A DNA stretch of 64,000 bases from Ctenosaura bakeri (lineage: Eukaryota; Chordata; Lepidosauria; Squamata; Iguanidae), in NCBI GenBank assembly GCA_948474755.1, contig CAOLHI010000021.1, positions 1,195,426-1,259,425 on the forward strand, written 5' to 3'. Below, one piece after another: positions 22,330 through 32,658 of the stretch (the first letter of the stretch is position 1; every line of letters begins with the position of its first letter). The notes below the pieces were generated by a model, which had not been told where the DNA came from, did not search any database, and worked only from the letters and a program-made list of their open reading frames with translations. Made by a program: the position numbers and the translations under genes.

Positions 22330-22616
22330 CCTTCCAGAGATGAAGCAATGGCTTCAAAATACATGAAAAGAGATTTCATCTGAACATCATGAAGAACATC
22401 CTGACAGTAAGAGATGTTTGACAGTGGAATATGCTGCTCAAAGTGCGGTGGAGTCTCCTTCTTTGGAAGTTTTTAAACTTTGGAGGTTCTTTGGAGGTTT
22501 TTAAACAGAGGCTGGATGGTCATTTGCTTGGGATGCTTTGAGTGTGTGTTCCTGCATGGCAGAATGGGGTTAGACTCAATGGCTGTTGTGGTCTCTTCCA
22601 ACTCTATGATTCTATG
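22330..22616 (+). mobile_element. CR1 3' UTR fragment
   Basis: Follows the CR1 3' UTR order and ends CTCTATGATTCTATGATT. A local duplication of GGAGGTT/TTTTAAAC (22466-22506) expands the copy. Confidence 0.9.
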
Positions 22617-23816
22617 ATTTGACAGAAGTTCAGCTTCAAGGTCTTTTCAGATGAATGCCTCACACATCTTTTGTCCAGAACAGTGGTTTGCAGGCAGAGA
22701 TAGGAGACCAGCATTCCTCTTTTTCTAATGTGCCACCAACCAAGACTATGTTTGTGCCCACTAGCTGCAACTTTTTTTCCACAAGGAAACTCTATGGACT
22801 GGCAGCCAATGGCTCACAAGTTGGAACCAGTCCAGGGACTACCATTTTGAGTAACACAGCTCTAGAATGTCCATTTTGTAGGGCTGATCCTACCATGAGG
22901 CTCAATGAGACTTTTACCTCAAGTGGCAGACTGGGAGAGGTGGAAAAATGAAAGCACATATGCCTGTTAACTGCCCCCACTCACTTGATACTGCTGTCAT
23001 TCCGCTTAGGAGTCAAGCTCCTGCAAGGCTCCACCACAGCACCAGATGTGGGAGCAGATTGATGCCATTTTAAATTCTCCAGAATGCTGTGCCCAATACG
23101 ATGGCATTAACTCTGGCATTACATTCTGAGGATGTAAAGTGGTAGCTCTGTGCAGCCTAGGGACTGCTATAATAGGAATAAACAAAAGAACCTTACACAC
23201 ACACACAGAACGTTGTAGGGGAACATTACTGTTCTGAGTGGTACAGCTAGGGATGGACCTAGAGGCTGAAGTCCAGTGCCCTACACTTCTCCTTTCCAAA
23301 GAGCCTTTGGCTTCTGCTACATGATGCATAAGCATCTTAAAATAAGATCTAAGTGATCATCAGGTTCCTGTATATCATATTAGCTCTGAACTACTAATAG
23401 TCCATGGTAAATCAATGGGATTAACATGTTCTCCTGTCCAGTAGCTGTCTTTTTCAGAATCCAAGGTCTGTAATTCTGTGTCACCACACTAGACACTCCC
23501 ACTCTGTGGGATGTGTTATTTTTCATAATTGGACATATTTTATGGCTGAAACACATGTTTGAAAGTGCACTGGCTGCACGCAAATGCCAGGTCAGGATGA
23601 CTCAGACATGATCAGGTCATAAGTTCAGAGAGGATTGGGCAGGAAAGCCCGATACTGATGGGTTTGTTTTAATCCTCTCAAAAAGTGCAAGTTGCAAGCA
23701 CTCTCGAAAACAGTAGCAGGCGAAACTGCCAAGATGAAGCAATCAGAACCCTTACTGTAAGCATATCCCACAGAGACTTTTCCCATTCACACTACTTGAC
23801 CAAAATATTAAGAGAT
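22617..23816. other. Unassigned stretch
   Basis: No repeat family or exon recognised. Short CA run near 23194-23206. Frames of up to 109 codons show no motif. Confidence 0.4.
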
Positions 23817-24382
23817 TGTCAGGGACCCCATCAATGTTTTGTCACCAAGAGTTAAGACAATCAGCCCATTCTGGACTCCTTGGTCAAACCGATGAGACAG
23901 CTGTTACCACTTGTCCATGCACCCAATTTCAGGGCAGGAAATAGGGTATTTAAACCCCATCCCAGCCCCAGTAAATTGTTGTACATCAGGCATCATGCTG
24001 CACTTGGTCCCCCATACTCTCATTTCTCTATGCTACTTTCAGACTCCTATTTGAGCCACTCCAATCTCCTTCAGGACTGGTAAATATCATCCCTTCCACC
24101 CAAAACCTCTCTCTATCCAACCTTTCTCACCTCTCCCTTCAATAGCCTTGTATGGTTCATGAGATTGCTTGATTTCTTGTATGTGTCTTTTAATTTCAAA
24201 TAAAACACCCTGTTTAACTTTTAACTGAAGATTTCTCTAGTTAGTACTGGTATACACAGGTAAAAAGATCCTGCCATTATCCTCCTCTCACAGGCCTCTT
24301 TTGAGCTAATAATTCCCCAAATCCTAAGGAAATTCTAGCATTGCAGGTGGACCTCTAAAGTCCCTCATCTTTTAGGGTAACA
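23817..24382 (+). mobile_element. LTR of family LTR-1
   Basis: A 566-bp segment from TGTCAGGGACC to GGGTAACA. It aligns by eye with 63261-63823 along its length. It has a TATA-like GGTATTTAAA near 23945 and AATAAA at 24199-24204. The flanks (AGAT and CCTA) do not match, so the left edge may lie elsewhere or the site may have been altered. No internal retroviral genes are next to it. Confidence 0.7.
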
Positions 24383-25019
24383 CCTATTGATGTCTTAGGC
24401 AATCAAAAGTTCCCCCTCAGAAGCAGCTGGCCTTGTTTGTCCAACGTGGAATGTCTGTATTCAGTTCAAACTTGCAGAAGTTTAGTTATGCCTGGAATGC
24501 AGAAATGCATTTAGATACACACATTTGGGTTCATTTTCAGCTGCACAGTGTTATGCAGCACAAGGGTTGCATATTGCAATCAGTGCCTATCTCCACTTTC
24601 AGAGATTTAAGCTCTGTAACCCCAGTATATGATTTTGCCCATTGTTTTTCTGATAGGATCAAACACTAGGTGTTATCTACATCAAAGCGTGGAAAACTTC
24701 TTGAACTCCCAGAATCCCTTACCTGGCTACTTACCTGTAGTCCGGAAAACTTTTCCAAGCTCTGCTCTCTGACGCACTGGCTTGTGCTCCTATCATAAAT
24801 TTGGCACAGTTTGGGAGTAATGTTTAGAGATTTGGCTAGAGTCAGCAGAAACAGGATTAATTCCCACTCAAAAAGAAAAATAAATACAGACTTTCATATC
24901 ACTAGAAAATCATGAAGCTCTCATTATTTCCCAGTAGAATTGTGTTCTTCAAGCGCTACTTCAGTGCTTCCCACATCTGCGAGGCATAACTTCTAATGTA
25001 CTTCTATTGTTATTTTTTT
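24383..25019. other. Unassigned stretch
   Basis: No element recognised. The 78-codon frame at 24433-24669 has no motif. Confidence 0.35.
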
Positions 25020-25420
25020 CCTTGTCAAAACATAGTTGAGAGACAAAAATAGGTAATAAAACAGCAAATATGGATAATAAGCAGTTTATACACAAAACAT
25101 TCAGAAAACATATTTATGTGTTTCCAGGCAAAAGATTTCAGCAGTCAGACTTACAGTTTTTCTTCACCCATAATGGACAGCCTGGGATAATTAGACTAAT
25201 TATGTTTCCATCTTGCAACTGCTCTGATTTATGGACCGAGCTGCTTAGTGTGTTTCTATAATGAGTGAAAATGTCGTAGGACTCTGATTCACTAAATATG
25301 ATTTAGAACACATCTCTTGACAATGAGAGGCAGTCAATATTCTTCCTTGACCTTTCGTGGCAGTGGAAAGCTCACAGTTAATTTTGCAGGGTATGGCCAG
25401 TAATGTGTGATTTATCATAG
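25020..25420. promoter_or_regulatory. Possible conserved non-coding element
   Basis: Unlike its surroundings this stretch is free of recognisable repeats. It holds a near-palindrome GATAATTAGACTAATTAT (25187-25204) made of two TAATTAG/CTAATTA homeodomain-type cores. Such composition is common in vertebrate developmental enhancers, but nothing here proves conservation. Confidence 0.25.
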
Positions 25421-25969
25421 TATTGACAGAGTTCTCATTTCAAGACACACATTGCAAGCAGCGGATCTGTAGCAAAAGCCTTCTGCAACAGCTGGCTTGA
25501 CGGTGATCAGATGGAGAGGGGGAAAAAGGGGGGGGCAAGGTCTTTTGTACTGTAGAAAAAAGAAACTTGACAACTGCAACCTGTCATTCAGGGTTGAGAA
25601 AAGCTGTACCTGTAGAAATTCCCTTTTCAGCAGTACCACAGCTGTGTCAACTACAGGAAAATATACAACAGTGTGGAGAAAACATGTCACAAGGGATGAA
25701 TGGGGACCCTGGGCTAAAACTCCATTGCTTCCACAATCAGCTGTGATCTTTTGAAGGCCTTGGTTCAGATGTGGACCCCAGAATGTCCCATAGGATATTT
25801 CTGGTAGACAATGCTCACTTTTCAGATGTTGCTCTGAGACTGTATGAGCTGCATTTGAAATGGTCTGCAGAGTGGTTTTGAAAAAAATTCTCAAGATCAA
25901 CCCAGAATTCTCAAACACTGAGGCCAAACTCCGATAATGTGCTAGTGAGATATAAATCCACACTCGCAT
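25415..25969 (-). other. Unexplained 184-codon open frame
   Basis: An ATG-started frame on the minus strand, long for this AT-leaning sequence. No signal peptide, catalytic motif or repeat-derived domain can be recognised. It includes a hydrophobic FLHTVVYFPVVDTAVVLL stretch. There is no adjoining frame on the same strand that would extend it, and no matching exon nearby. Chance is the simplest explanation. A single exon or retrocopy of an unknown gene cannot be excluded. Confidence 0.15.
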
Positions 25970-26529
25970 AGTTGTGTGGTGTGCTTAGACCCCTCCCCTT
26001 CTGCCGTATCCTTACCCTCTGCCACTGATTGTGTCACTGCCAGTGTGCTTGCATATCTGCTGGGTGCAATAGGAAATGTACAGTGAATCAAATGGTACAC
26101 AACAGGCACTGCTGAATAGTTACGTACCATTCAAGAATCCACAATGGCATGACAAATGGCCACACTGGCAGAAATCCCCTTACACAACAACAAACTGAAT
26201 ATACTTATTGCAAAATGGTCAAAAATATACATTTATGTGTGGAATTTGTGCATATGTATGACATCAATAGTATTCCAGTCTGTGCAAATTTGGGACCAGG
26301 GATCAGGGCAGGATCAGTGCAAGGAAAGCTAAATCTCAGAATGAGCAGAGACTGGCTAGGAAAACAAAACCAAAAAGGGGAGTTTCAGGTACATTCAGAG
26401 CAACAGAATAACCAAGGAAGTGGTGTTATTGCTGCTCAGCAAGGATAGTACAATGCTAACAGATCACAATGAAAAGGCAGAACTGTTCAACATCTATCTT
26501 GCTTCATTTTTCAGTGTGGTACGGGAACT

Positions 26530-26905
26530 ATCAGGCTGAACTCCAACACAAAAGATTTGGATTCACATCTCTGCTTTGGCACAAAGCTGACTGGGTAATC
26601 TTGAGCCAATTGCTATTGCTCAGCCCAATCTTGGAGAGCCAGTGTAGTGCAGCAATTTGAACTTTGGACTACGAATTCTGGAGACCAGACTTCAATTCCC
26701 AACATAGGCACAGAAATACGCTAGGTGACCTTGGGCACATCACACATCTTCAACTCCAGAAAAACCCATGAGAACCTAAGTCAGAAACAACTTGAAGGCA
26801 CACAACAACAACAAAGCCTAACCTACTTTGCAAGGCCATTGTGAAGCTAAAAACAAGGGATGCATACCAATTAGAAAAGTGAGATAAAAATGTATTAAAA
26901 TAAGG
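26530..26905 (+). mobile_element. SINE-B interrupted by a SINE-A
   Basis: Left part 26530-26634 has a decayed TTGGATTCACATCTCTGCTT B-box region and CTGGGTAATCTTGAGCCAAT. The right part 26813-26905 continues with GCCTAACCTACTTTGCAAGG and ends in GATAAAAATGTATTAAAATA. The gap is a SINE-A, so SINE-B is the older insertion. Confidence 0.65.
26635..26812 (+). mobile_element. SINE-A nested in SINE-B
   Basis: Starts GAGAGCCAGTGTAGTGCAGC (A-box region). Then GGAGACCAGACTTCAATTCC (B-box region), TAGGTGACCTTGGGCACATC, and AACTTGAAGGCACACAACAA tail. Full-length form of the family. Confidence 0.85.
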
Positions 26906-26954
26906 AAAATGTGCGGGAAAATCCCTGCTGGATCAGATGAAAAAGGCTCTGCTA

Positions 26955-27085
26955 GGCTGAGGAAAGAGAGCAAGTGGCCCTCTAGATATTCCGGGATTTC
27001 AAATCCTATCAACCCTGGCATGGCCAATTATCAAGGATGGTGAGAGGAGCAGTCCAGCAACATTTGAAGGGCCACAAATTTGCCA
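26955..27085. repeat. Repeat D foldback
   Basis: About 130 bp with GGCCCTCTAGATATT at one side and AACATTTGAAGGGCC at the other. Imperfect arms surround GGGATTTCAAATCC. It is related to copies at 34929, 43610, 53322 and 59595. Likely a MITE. TIR and target site not resolved. Confidence 0.6.
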
Positions 27086-27114
27086 GCTCTGCAGTGGGAC
27101 CTCATAAATTTCCA

Positions 27115-27310
27115 CCTGTGGTAAGCCAGATGCCCACTGGGTAACTGGCAATGTGAGCATGAAGACAAAGGCCCTTTTCTATTACTTGCCTCCAGTATCT
27201 GGTATTCAGAAGTACAGCACTCCTAACAGTGTAAATTCTAGTAGCATTCATAGCTAATCCCCACTGGTTAATTGATTTATCCTCCTTGAATGTGTACAAT
27301 AAGAATGACA
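27115..27310. repeat. LINE 3'-end-like repeat
   Basis: Shares with 33480-33600 the phrases GGTATTCAGA and TAGTAGCATTCATAGCTAAT-like order. It resembles a widespread sauropsid LINE-derived repeat. The family is not confirmed. Confidence 0.4.
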
Positions 27311-27311
27311 A

Positions 27312-27770
27312 TTAAAAGCTTTAAATCCCATTCAAGCATCCATTCCATCCTTCTGAATGCTTTAAAAAAAAAAAAACATCTCCCATAAAAGTCCTCATGA
27401 ACAGTACAGGGACGTTTCTCAAACATGATAGCTATTCATTTTCCGGAGACAGCTAACAATGTGGAACAAAGATGCTCTTGATAACATTGGAACAGTGGAT
27501 CAAACTTCCCAAAACTACAGAGACTGTTATACTAAGTGTAAGATAAAAGCTTGTCTTTGATTTTCCTAAAATGATTGGTGCCAGAACCTACCAAAAAAAT
27601 TGCAATATTTTTTATTCTTGCTGACAATGCTGGGCTTTCCCCAAGCAATAACAAGAATAGCACAGACATGCACTTTGCCATAAGGACTGAATAATCCTGG
27701 ATTGCTCCCACACATCTGAATTTATTATATATTTAGTTATTACATCTATGAGTCACCCTTTTCTCTGCTT
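27312..27770. other. Unassigned stretch
   Basis: Nothing recognised, apart from a poly-A run at about 27362-27374. Confidence 0.35.
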
Positions 27771-27995
27771 ATGTGTGTGTTCCTGCTTTCAGGTCATTGG
27801 TTGACTTATGGCAACCCCATGAATTTCTTAGGGCTTTCTTAGGCAAAGAATTATCAGAGGTGGCTTGCTTTTGCCTTGCTCTGAAGTCTAGCGTACAGTA
27901 CTTGGTATTCCTTGGTGTCCAAGAACTAAACATTCCTGACCCTGCTTAGCTTTCAAGATCAGACAAGATCTGATACCTTTGGGGTATTTAGACCA
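27771..27995 (-). mobile_element. 5S rRNA-derived SINE (SINE3 type)
   Basis: On the minus strand the head reads ATCTTGTCTGATCTTGAAAG then GCTAAGCAGGGTC (27938-27950) and GGAATACCAAGTACTGTA. This follows 5S rRNA, whose matching segments are ATCTCGTCTGATCTCGGAAG, GCTAAGCAGGGTC and GGAATACCGGGTGCTGTA. The body continues with CCACCTCTGATAATTC, TTTGCCTAAGAAAGCCC and a CATAAGTC phrase, ending in an ACACACA tail at 27771. The 5S head supplies the internal Pol III promoter. SINEs with a 5S head are known from squamates and fish. It is a mobile copy, not a 5S gene, because only the head matches and it is diverged. Confidence 0.85.
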
Positions 27996-28509
27996 TCTCT
28001 GCATGATAACTGATCAAAAATTCACAAGTCCAATGATCCAATAATCTGGCAGCATACATCTAAGAAAGTAAAACAACCAATGAGAAGCAGAGATTGAAAT
28101 AATTTCACCCATAAACATAAATATAAGCTGTGATGCCACAGTGCAATGCATTAACCAGTACATTGAGTCCACTTTCTAAACCAATGCTTAAAATGATTTC
28201 TAAAGGGCTGGGAATTTTTTTTTTTTTGCTGAAAATATATTAAGGTACATGCCAGGTGACACTTGTGGGAAGATGTTCTACAAGCATGGGGCCCCCATAC
28301 TCTGGTTTCTCTTCAGATCGTATACATCTTTTGCCTTTTACAAGCATGGGGTCCAGAACTGAAAAGGACCTTTCTCTTGGAGAAAGTAAATGAGTTTAAC
28401 GAGAAGGCAACTAAGAAGGCCTTCAGCAGAGAGTCTTCAGGGCAAAACAGTTCCATATTCCTTAATTACTTCTAGGTGGTGGAAGCTACTGACTCAGATG
28501 TCCTCGAGG

Positions 28510-28566
28510 CAGTGAATCCATGCTGGGTTTTAGTCTAAACATTAATGCAGCTATCCAAAGGGATCT
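28510..28566. repeat. Repeat C fragment
   Basis: Short match to repeat C: TGAATCCATGCTGGGTTTTA, then CAGCTATCCAAAGGGATC. Confidence 0.5.
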
Positions 28567-28689
28567 TCTCTGCCCACCAAATGCAGCCCTCTAAGGTCCT
28601 GGGGCAGAAAACTGAAACCGAGACCCACTATAGCTGCTCATGCAGATTTCAAACAAATGCATTGACAACACATGGTTTTTCTAATGCAG

Positions 28690-28870
28690 TGTGAGTATTT
28701 TTCATCCCATAGTATTTCAGAATTCTACATATAGTTGTGAAAACTGGTCAGTGAAGAAAATGAAGAGGAAGAGAATCAGCTCATTTACAATGTTCTGCTG
28801 TTTGACAAAACCATAAACCAATGAGTCCTAGAGCAAAACAAACCTGAACACTCCCTAGAAGCCAAGATGA
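28690..28870 (+). mobile_element. RTE/Bov-B-like LINE, 5' piece of a split copy
   Basis: Shares with 30320-30473 TAGTATTTCA.AATTCTACA, GTTGTGAAA.CTG, CCTAGA.CAAA and CTGAAC.CTCCC.AGAAG. It stops at CCAAGATGA, where an LTR begins, and resumes at 29749. Confidence 0.7.
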
Positions 28871-29748
28871 TGTTACTGCAGTCCAGGCCTACCCTAAGAT
28901 AGCACTTGATATCACTTTGATATCAAACAATTCGGCTTTCCTCTGCTACCCTGCTCCATGTGTTTGTGAGGCCTCTGGACAAGCACGTAAACAGGCACGG
29001 CCAATAATTGCTTGACATTCCATTCTCCACCCAGGCAGGCCAGATAAAGCTGGTTCGTCGCTTCAGGGACCTCTCCGGCAAACACCTCATTGCCTATGCA
29101 TGATACTAACAAAGGCTCCCTGTCCCGAGCAGGCAATCTGACAAAGCTGTACTAAGCACTCCGCATTTGCATACTGGCTATACTATTGTTAATTCGGCTC
29201 TAAGTCAATCACGCTAAATTCTGACCTTTCCAAAGCTTTGTCCCGTGCCCAAAACACATTGTAAGGCATGGCCTGCAGTCACATTTCTCCCTATAAAAAC
29301 CCCTGATTCCGAGACCTTCCTCGGATCACTCTGGACTTCCATCCCACCTTGCTGCCGATTTGTTTGGCGAGCTGTCCCCTCAGTCCCACGTACTGAGACT
29401 CCATATCAAATAACTCAATCTTCAGACCTCTCCAGGACTACGAGACAGGTGTTGTATCACCCATTTCCCTCTGAAAATCCCTATTCCTAAGTCAATCTCT
29501 GATTCCTTAGTTATCTGTGTGACTGTGGTGTCTTTGATATCTGCCTGTACTTAATAAACATCATTTTTATTATTTTAACCCGTCTGGCTGCTTGACTGAC
29601 CTGACCCCGTAGACGCTGGGTTGCAAGATCCTGCTAAGTTACCCTGCCTCTCGCTAGCTTTAGTGAGTGCTCCAGCTAATTTTTCCCAAAGTCATGTTGT
29701 TTGATTATTTAGGTGTCCCTCCCGGGACCCCCAGAAATCAGGGTAACA
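28871..29748 (+). mobile_element. Solo LTR of family LTR-2, duplication ATGA
   Basis: An 878-bp LTR with TGTTAC...GTAACA ends. Flanks are ATGA at 28867-28870 and 29749-29752. Removing the LTR and one ATGA restores a continuous LINE reading (CCAAGATGA + CTAAGCTGAG), which independently proves the borders. TATAAAAA lies at 29292-29299, AATAAA at 29553-29558 and GTCCCTCCCGGGACC near 29716. Confidence 0.92.
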
Positions 29749-29903
29749 ATGACTAAGCTGAGAGTGTCATATTTTGGACATACCATGAGAAGACTTGAGT
29801 GATTAGAAAAGGCAATGATGCTTGGCAAGGTACAAGGCAGTAGGAAAAGAAGACGACAGCATTACAGGTGGATAGACTCAATCAATCAAAGAAGCCACAG
29901 CCC
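29749..29903 (+). mobile_element. RTE/Bov-B-like LINE, 3' piece of a split copy
   Basis: Continues the LINE from 28870. Reads VSYFGHTMRR, then LEKAMMLGKVQGSRKR and YRWIDSINQ with an in-frame stop between. Similarity to the sister copy fades at about 29903, before the usual 3' end. Confidence 0.7.
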
Positions 29904-30319
29904 CAAGTCACCCTATCATCATCAGCTCTGCTCAGGTCTGGCAAATTTGGGACTGTCATTCATTTTGTGGCCCTTGAAGCCCCCCCCATTCCCTGAAGGC
30001 CTCCAATCCCCCAACATATTTTTTTGAAAAAAATCAGTGCATTTTTCAGGCAATACAGAAAGCCCCAGTGCTTGAAAATACAACAAAATGCCCCAAGCTG
30101 GCCCTACAAGCACCTCAGAAGCCTGTACTGCTCCCAAACATCTCTGTTTTATTCCTGTATTCATTTCAAAATGGCAATGGGAATTTTCCTGTCCCCATTT
30201 TGAGAAGGAGTACAAAGGAAAACAGAAGTTATTTGGGCTTATGGGAGGGGGTGTGCAGCCCATGGGGAGATCTAGAGGGGGAAATTGGCACCATGCACTA
30301 TATAGTTGAATCCCAAATT
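29904..30319. other. Unassigned stretch between two LINE copies
   Basis: No family recognised. C-rich near 29980-29990. Two overlapping frames (30068-30367 plus; 29922-30263 minus) have no motif. Confidence 0.35.
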
Positions 30320-30473
30320 CAGGAGTGTTTATGCCCTAGTATTTCAAAATTCTACACAGGGTTGTGAAAGCTGAACAGCGAAGAAGGAGAGTTGTTTGCC
30401 AAAAAGAAAAACCAATGGGTCCTAGAACAAATCAAGCCTGAACTCTCCCCAGAAGACAAGATAACTAAAATGA
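30320..30473 (+). mobile_element. RTE/Bov-B-like LINE, 5' piece of a second split copy
   Basis: Same family and orientation as 28690. Stops at AACTAAAATGA, where a MITE begins, and resumes at 31162. Confidence 0.7.
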
Positions 30474-31161
30474 GGCCATTTCCGCACAAAGTCGATACTT
30501 CGTAGTCACCTTGAATTCTTAGCCATCAATCTGCATGTTGTAGCATTGTCATTTTACTCATGCTTCTGCACATTTTCAGCTCCTAGCACAGTTCGCTGTG
30601 ACAAGAAACTGCCATATCTGAAAACTGGAAAAAACTCTGATGTAAATCTCCCAAACCAGTTCTGCTCCATTTTCTGCCTACATGCAGAAGTGTAACATAA
30701 ATTCACAGTGCAGAAGTGGTGGGCTATGGGTGTTCCCAGGCTGTCCCTTCCGTCATTTCCATCCCCATCTCTCCCCACCCATCAGAGGACAGGCTGCCAC
30801 CTTTATTCTTTACATGTGTTAAAGGGACAGTGGGAAGAGAGTGGATCTGGTAATGGACCATTAAGATGTGCTTTTTTCCACATATCAACGAACATACCTA
30901 CCTATGCACAAACGCAGCAACAAAGAAATGTTTTTAAATTTTTTTTTTTAAAAAACAGACCAATCAGCAATGGCGGGGCACGTTGAGGGAGGAGAATGGG
31001 AGTGGTCAAGTCTTGCTGTTGTGGATGCAGCAACCACTGTTCTCCACGGTAGTACGATGTAAGTGGAGGGGGATGCAGACAGCACAGTTTCTGAATCAGA
31101 GCATAAAACACCACTCTTGATATGCGGTGAACCGATCCTCCCACCTCGTGCAGAAATGGCC
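30474..31161. mobile_element. MITE with GGCCATTTCCGCAC ends and TGA duplications
   Basis: A 688-bp element with termini GGCCATTTCCGCAC and GTGCAGAAATGGCC, flanked by TGA at 30471-30473 and 31162-31164. Removing it restores the LINE. The ends are those of MITE-1, yet the interior is different and much longer, so it may be closer to the parent element. No transposase frame is seen. The frames of 92-113 codons inside have no recognised motif. Confidence 0.8.
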
Positions 31162-31410
31162 TGAGACTGTTGCACTTTGGCCATATCATGAGAAGACCTG
31201 ATTCACTAGAAAAGACAATAATGCTTGGTGAGGTTGAAGACAACCGGAAAAGAGGGAGAGCATATTACAGATGGATCGACTCAATCAAGGAAGTCACGGT
31301 GTCGAGTTTGCCAGACCTGGGCTGCATTGTTGATGATAGGGTGGCTCAGAGGTTTCTTATCCATAGAATTACCATAAGTCGAATTTGAGCACAGTTAACA
31401 ACAACAGCAA
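31162..31410 (+). mobile_element. RTE/Bov-B-like LINE 3' end
   Basis: The frame 31170-31388 reads FGHIMRRPDSLEKTIMLG, then NRKRGRAYYRWIDSIKE and ITISRI before a stop. This is the C-terminal tail of a non-LTR retrotransposon ORF2 of the type found in Bov-B/RTE and some related clades. It ends in an ACAACAACAG tail. The frame is open over 72 codons, the best-kept part of this family here. Confidence 0.7.
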
Positions 31411-31689
31411 GCCCGCAGAGTTGCCAACTCCTCTTCTAATGCATTAGGCTCAACATCACCTGCTTGACTATAATGTGAAAATAAGAATCTGGGTCTGCTT
31501 TGGGGGCTGGGGGTGGTTGCCGCTATGGTTGTAGCAACCATTACTAACATAACGCACATAAAGAGTTTTGTATCCTCTGGAAAAGTGCAGTTTGATTGTG
31601 AAATGCTCCAACTCCACTTTCCCTTTCTGATCTCTTTTTAAATGTTTGCCATCTGTCAACACGTCTTTCCCTTGATCTAATTTTCGTCT

Positions 31690-31885
31690 CAGGGCTAAAC
31701 ATACCCTCAGCCTTGCCTCATCATGAAATCAGCCCAAAGACATAACACTCGGCATGTTTTGCTTTCCTTTAAAATTAATTAATGCAATCGGCAGAGAATG
31801 AGATGAATTATTCATCTTTAATTTTTTTGTTACATAAATGTTTCCTTTTAAATGTTTTAGCAAGACAGTTAAGATGAACATGTTT
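31690..31885. promoter_or_regulatory. Possible conserved non-coding element
   Basis: Repeat-free, AT-rich, with TTAAAATTAATTAATGCAAT and GATGAATTATTCATCTTTAA (31801-31820), holding homeodomain/POU-like TAATTA and ATTCAT words and an 18-bp imperfect palindrome AGATGAATTATTCATCTT. The texture resembles vertebrate conserved enhancers. Conservation is not shown. Confidence 0.25.
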
Positions 31886-31974
31886 CCAGAAATCTAATTT
31901 ACAGTAATAAGCCATTTCTGGACCATAACATTAAATCATACTAGGGCTGTACAAGCAGAGCTAGAGAGAAATCA

Positions 31975-31976
<2 letters not shown>

Positions 31977-32007
<31 letters not shown>
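31977..32007. repeat. (AG)n microsatellite
   Basis: About 15 AG units. Confidence 0.9.
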
Positions 32008-32011
<4 letters not shown>

Positions 32012-32055
32012 GTTCTGCTTTATTGTACAGGCAACAGAAACTTTATTTTGTACTC

Positions 32056-32318
32056 CAGAGCTTTCCAAACTTTTCATGTTGGTGATACACTTTTTAGATA
32101 TGCATCATTTCACAACACCATAATTCAGTAAGTAATTCAGTAAGTGGAAGCAAACCCTCTACCCAAGCCTGGCCCACTGCCATCTTGCCGGGGTCTTCCT
32201 TGGCCCGGGGCAGCAGTGGTGGCAGAGGCAGCCCCTCTCTTTGTTATGTTTGCCCAACAAACCTACACACTGCAACTGAAACACTAACACGTCATGACGC
32301 ACAGTTTGGAAAGCTCTG
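32056..32318. mobile_element. hAT-like MITE with 8-bp duplications
   Basis: A 263-bp element with termini CAGAGCTTTCCAAACT and AGTTTGGAAAGCTCTG, a perfect 16-bp inverted pair. It is flanked by TTGTACTC (32048-32055) and TTGTACAC (32319-32326), 7 of 8 matching. Eight-base duplications and CAG-type ends are typical of hAT transposons. No transposase. Confidence 0.85.
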
Positions 32319-32658
32319 TTGTACACCATTGCAAAATGAAGAGCAAGACCATTTAAAGAAGAAAGAAGAGGATCTCAACTTCCACGCTCTTAATTATGTG
32401 CAGTTAAGGGAGTGTTCGGAAGAAGCAAGCATCACTTCACCTCATTTTTTACATCTGGTTGCTTTAAATACTCTCGGAATACCTTCAGACATAAAGGCTA
32501 AATACCAAAGTGTTGTATATTTCAGCAAACATTGTCCACACAAGCCTCCTCATCATGAGGACTAGAAACATGGAAGCTCAGGTTTAGGAAAATGAACCCT
32601 GCACCAAATACTTCCTCACTCTCTACTCTTCCTCTTATATCATCAACCATCTGTTTAA

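Noticed and set aside
27771..27995. Possible 5S rRNA gene
   Set aside because: Only parts match 5S rRNA and the 3' half is SINE body. It is a SINE, not a gene.
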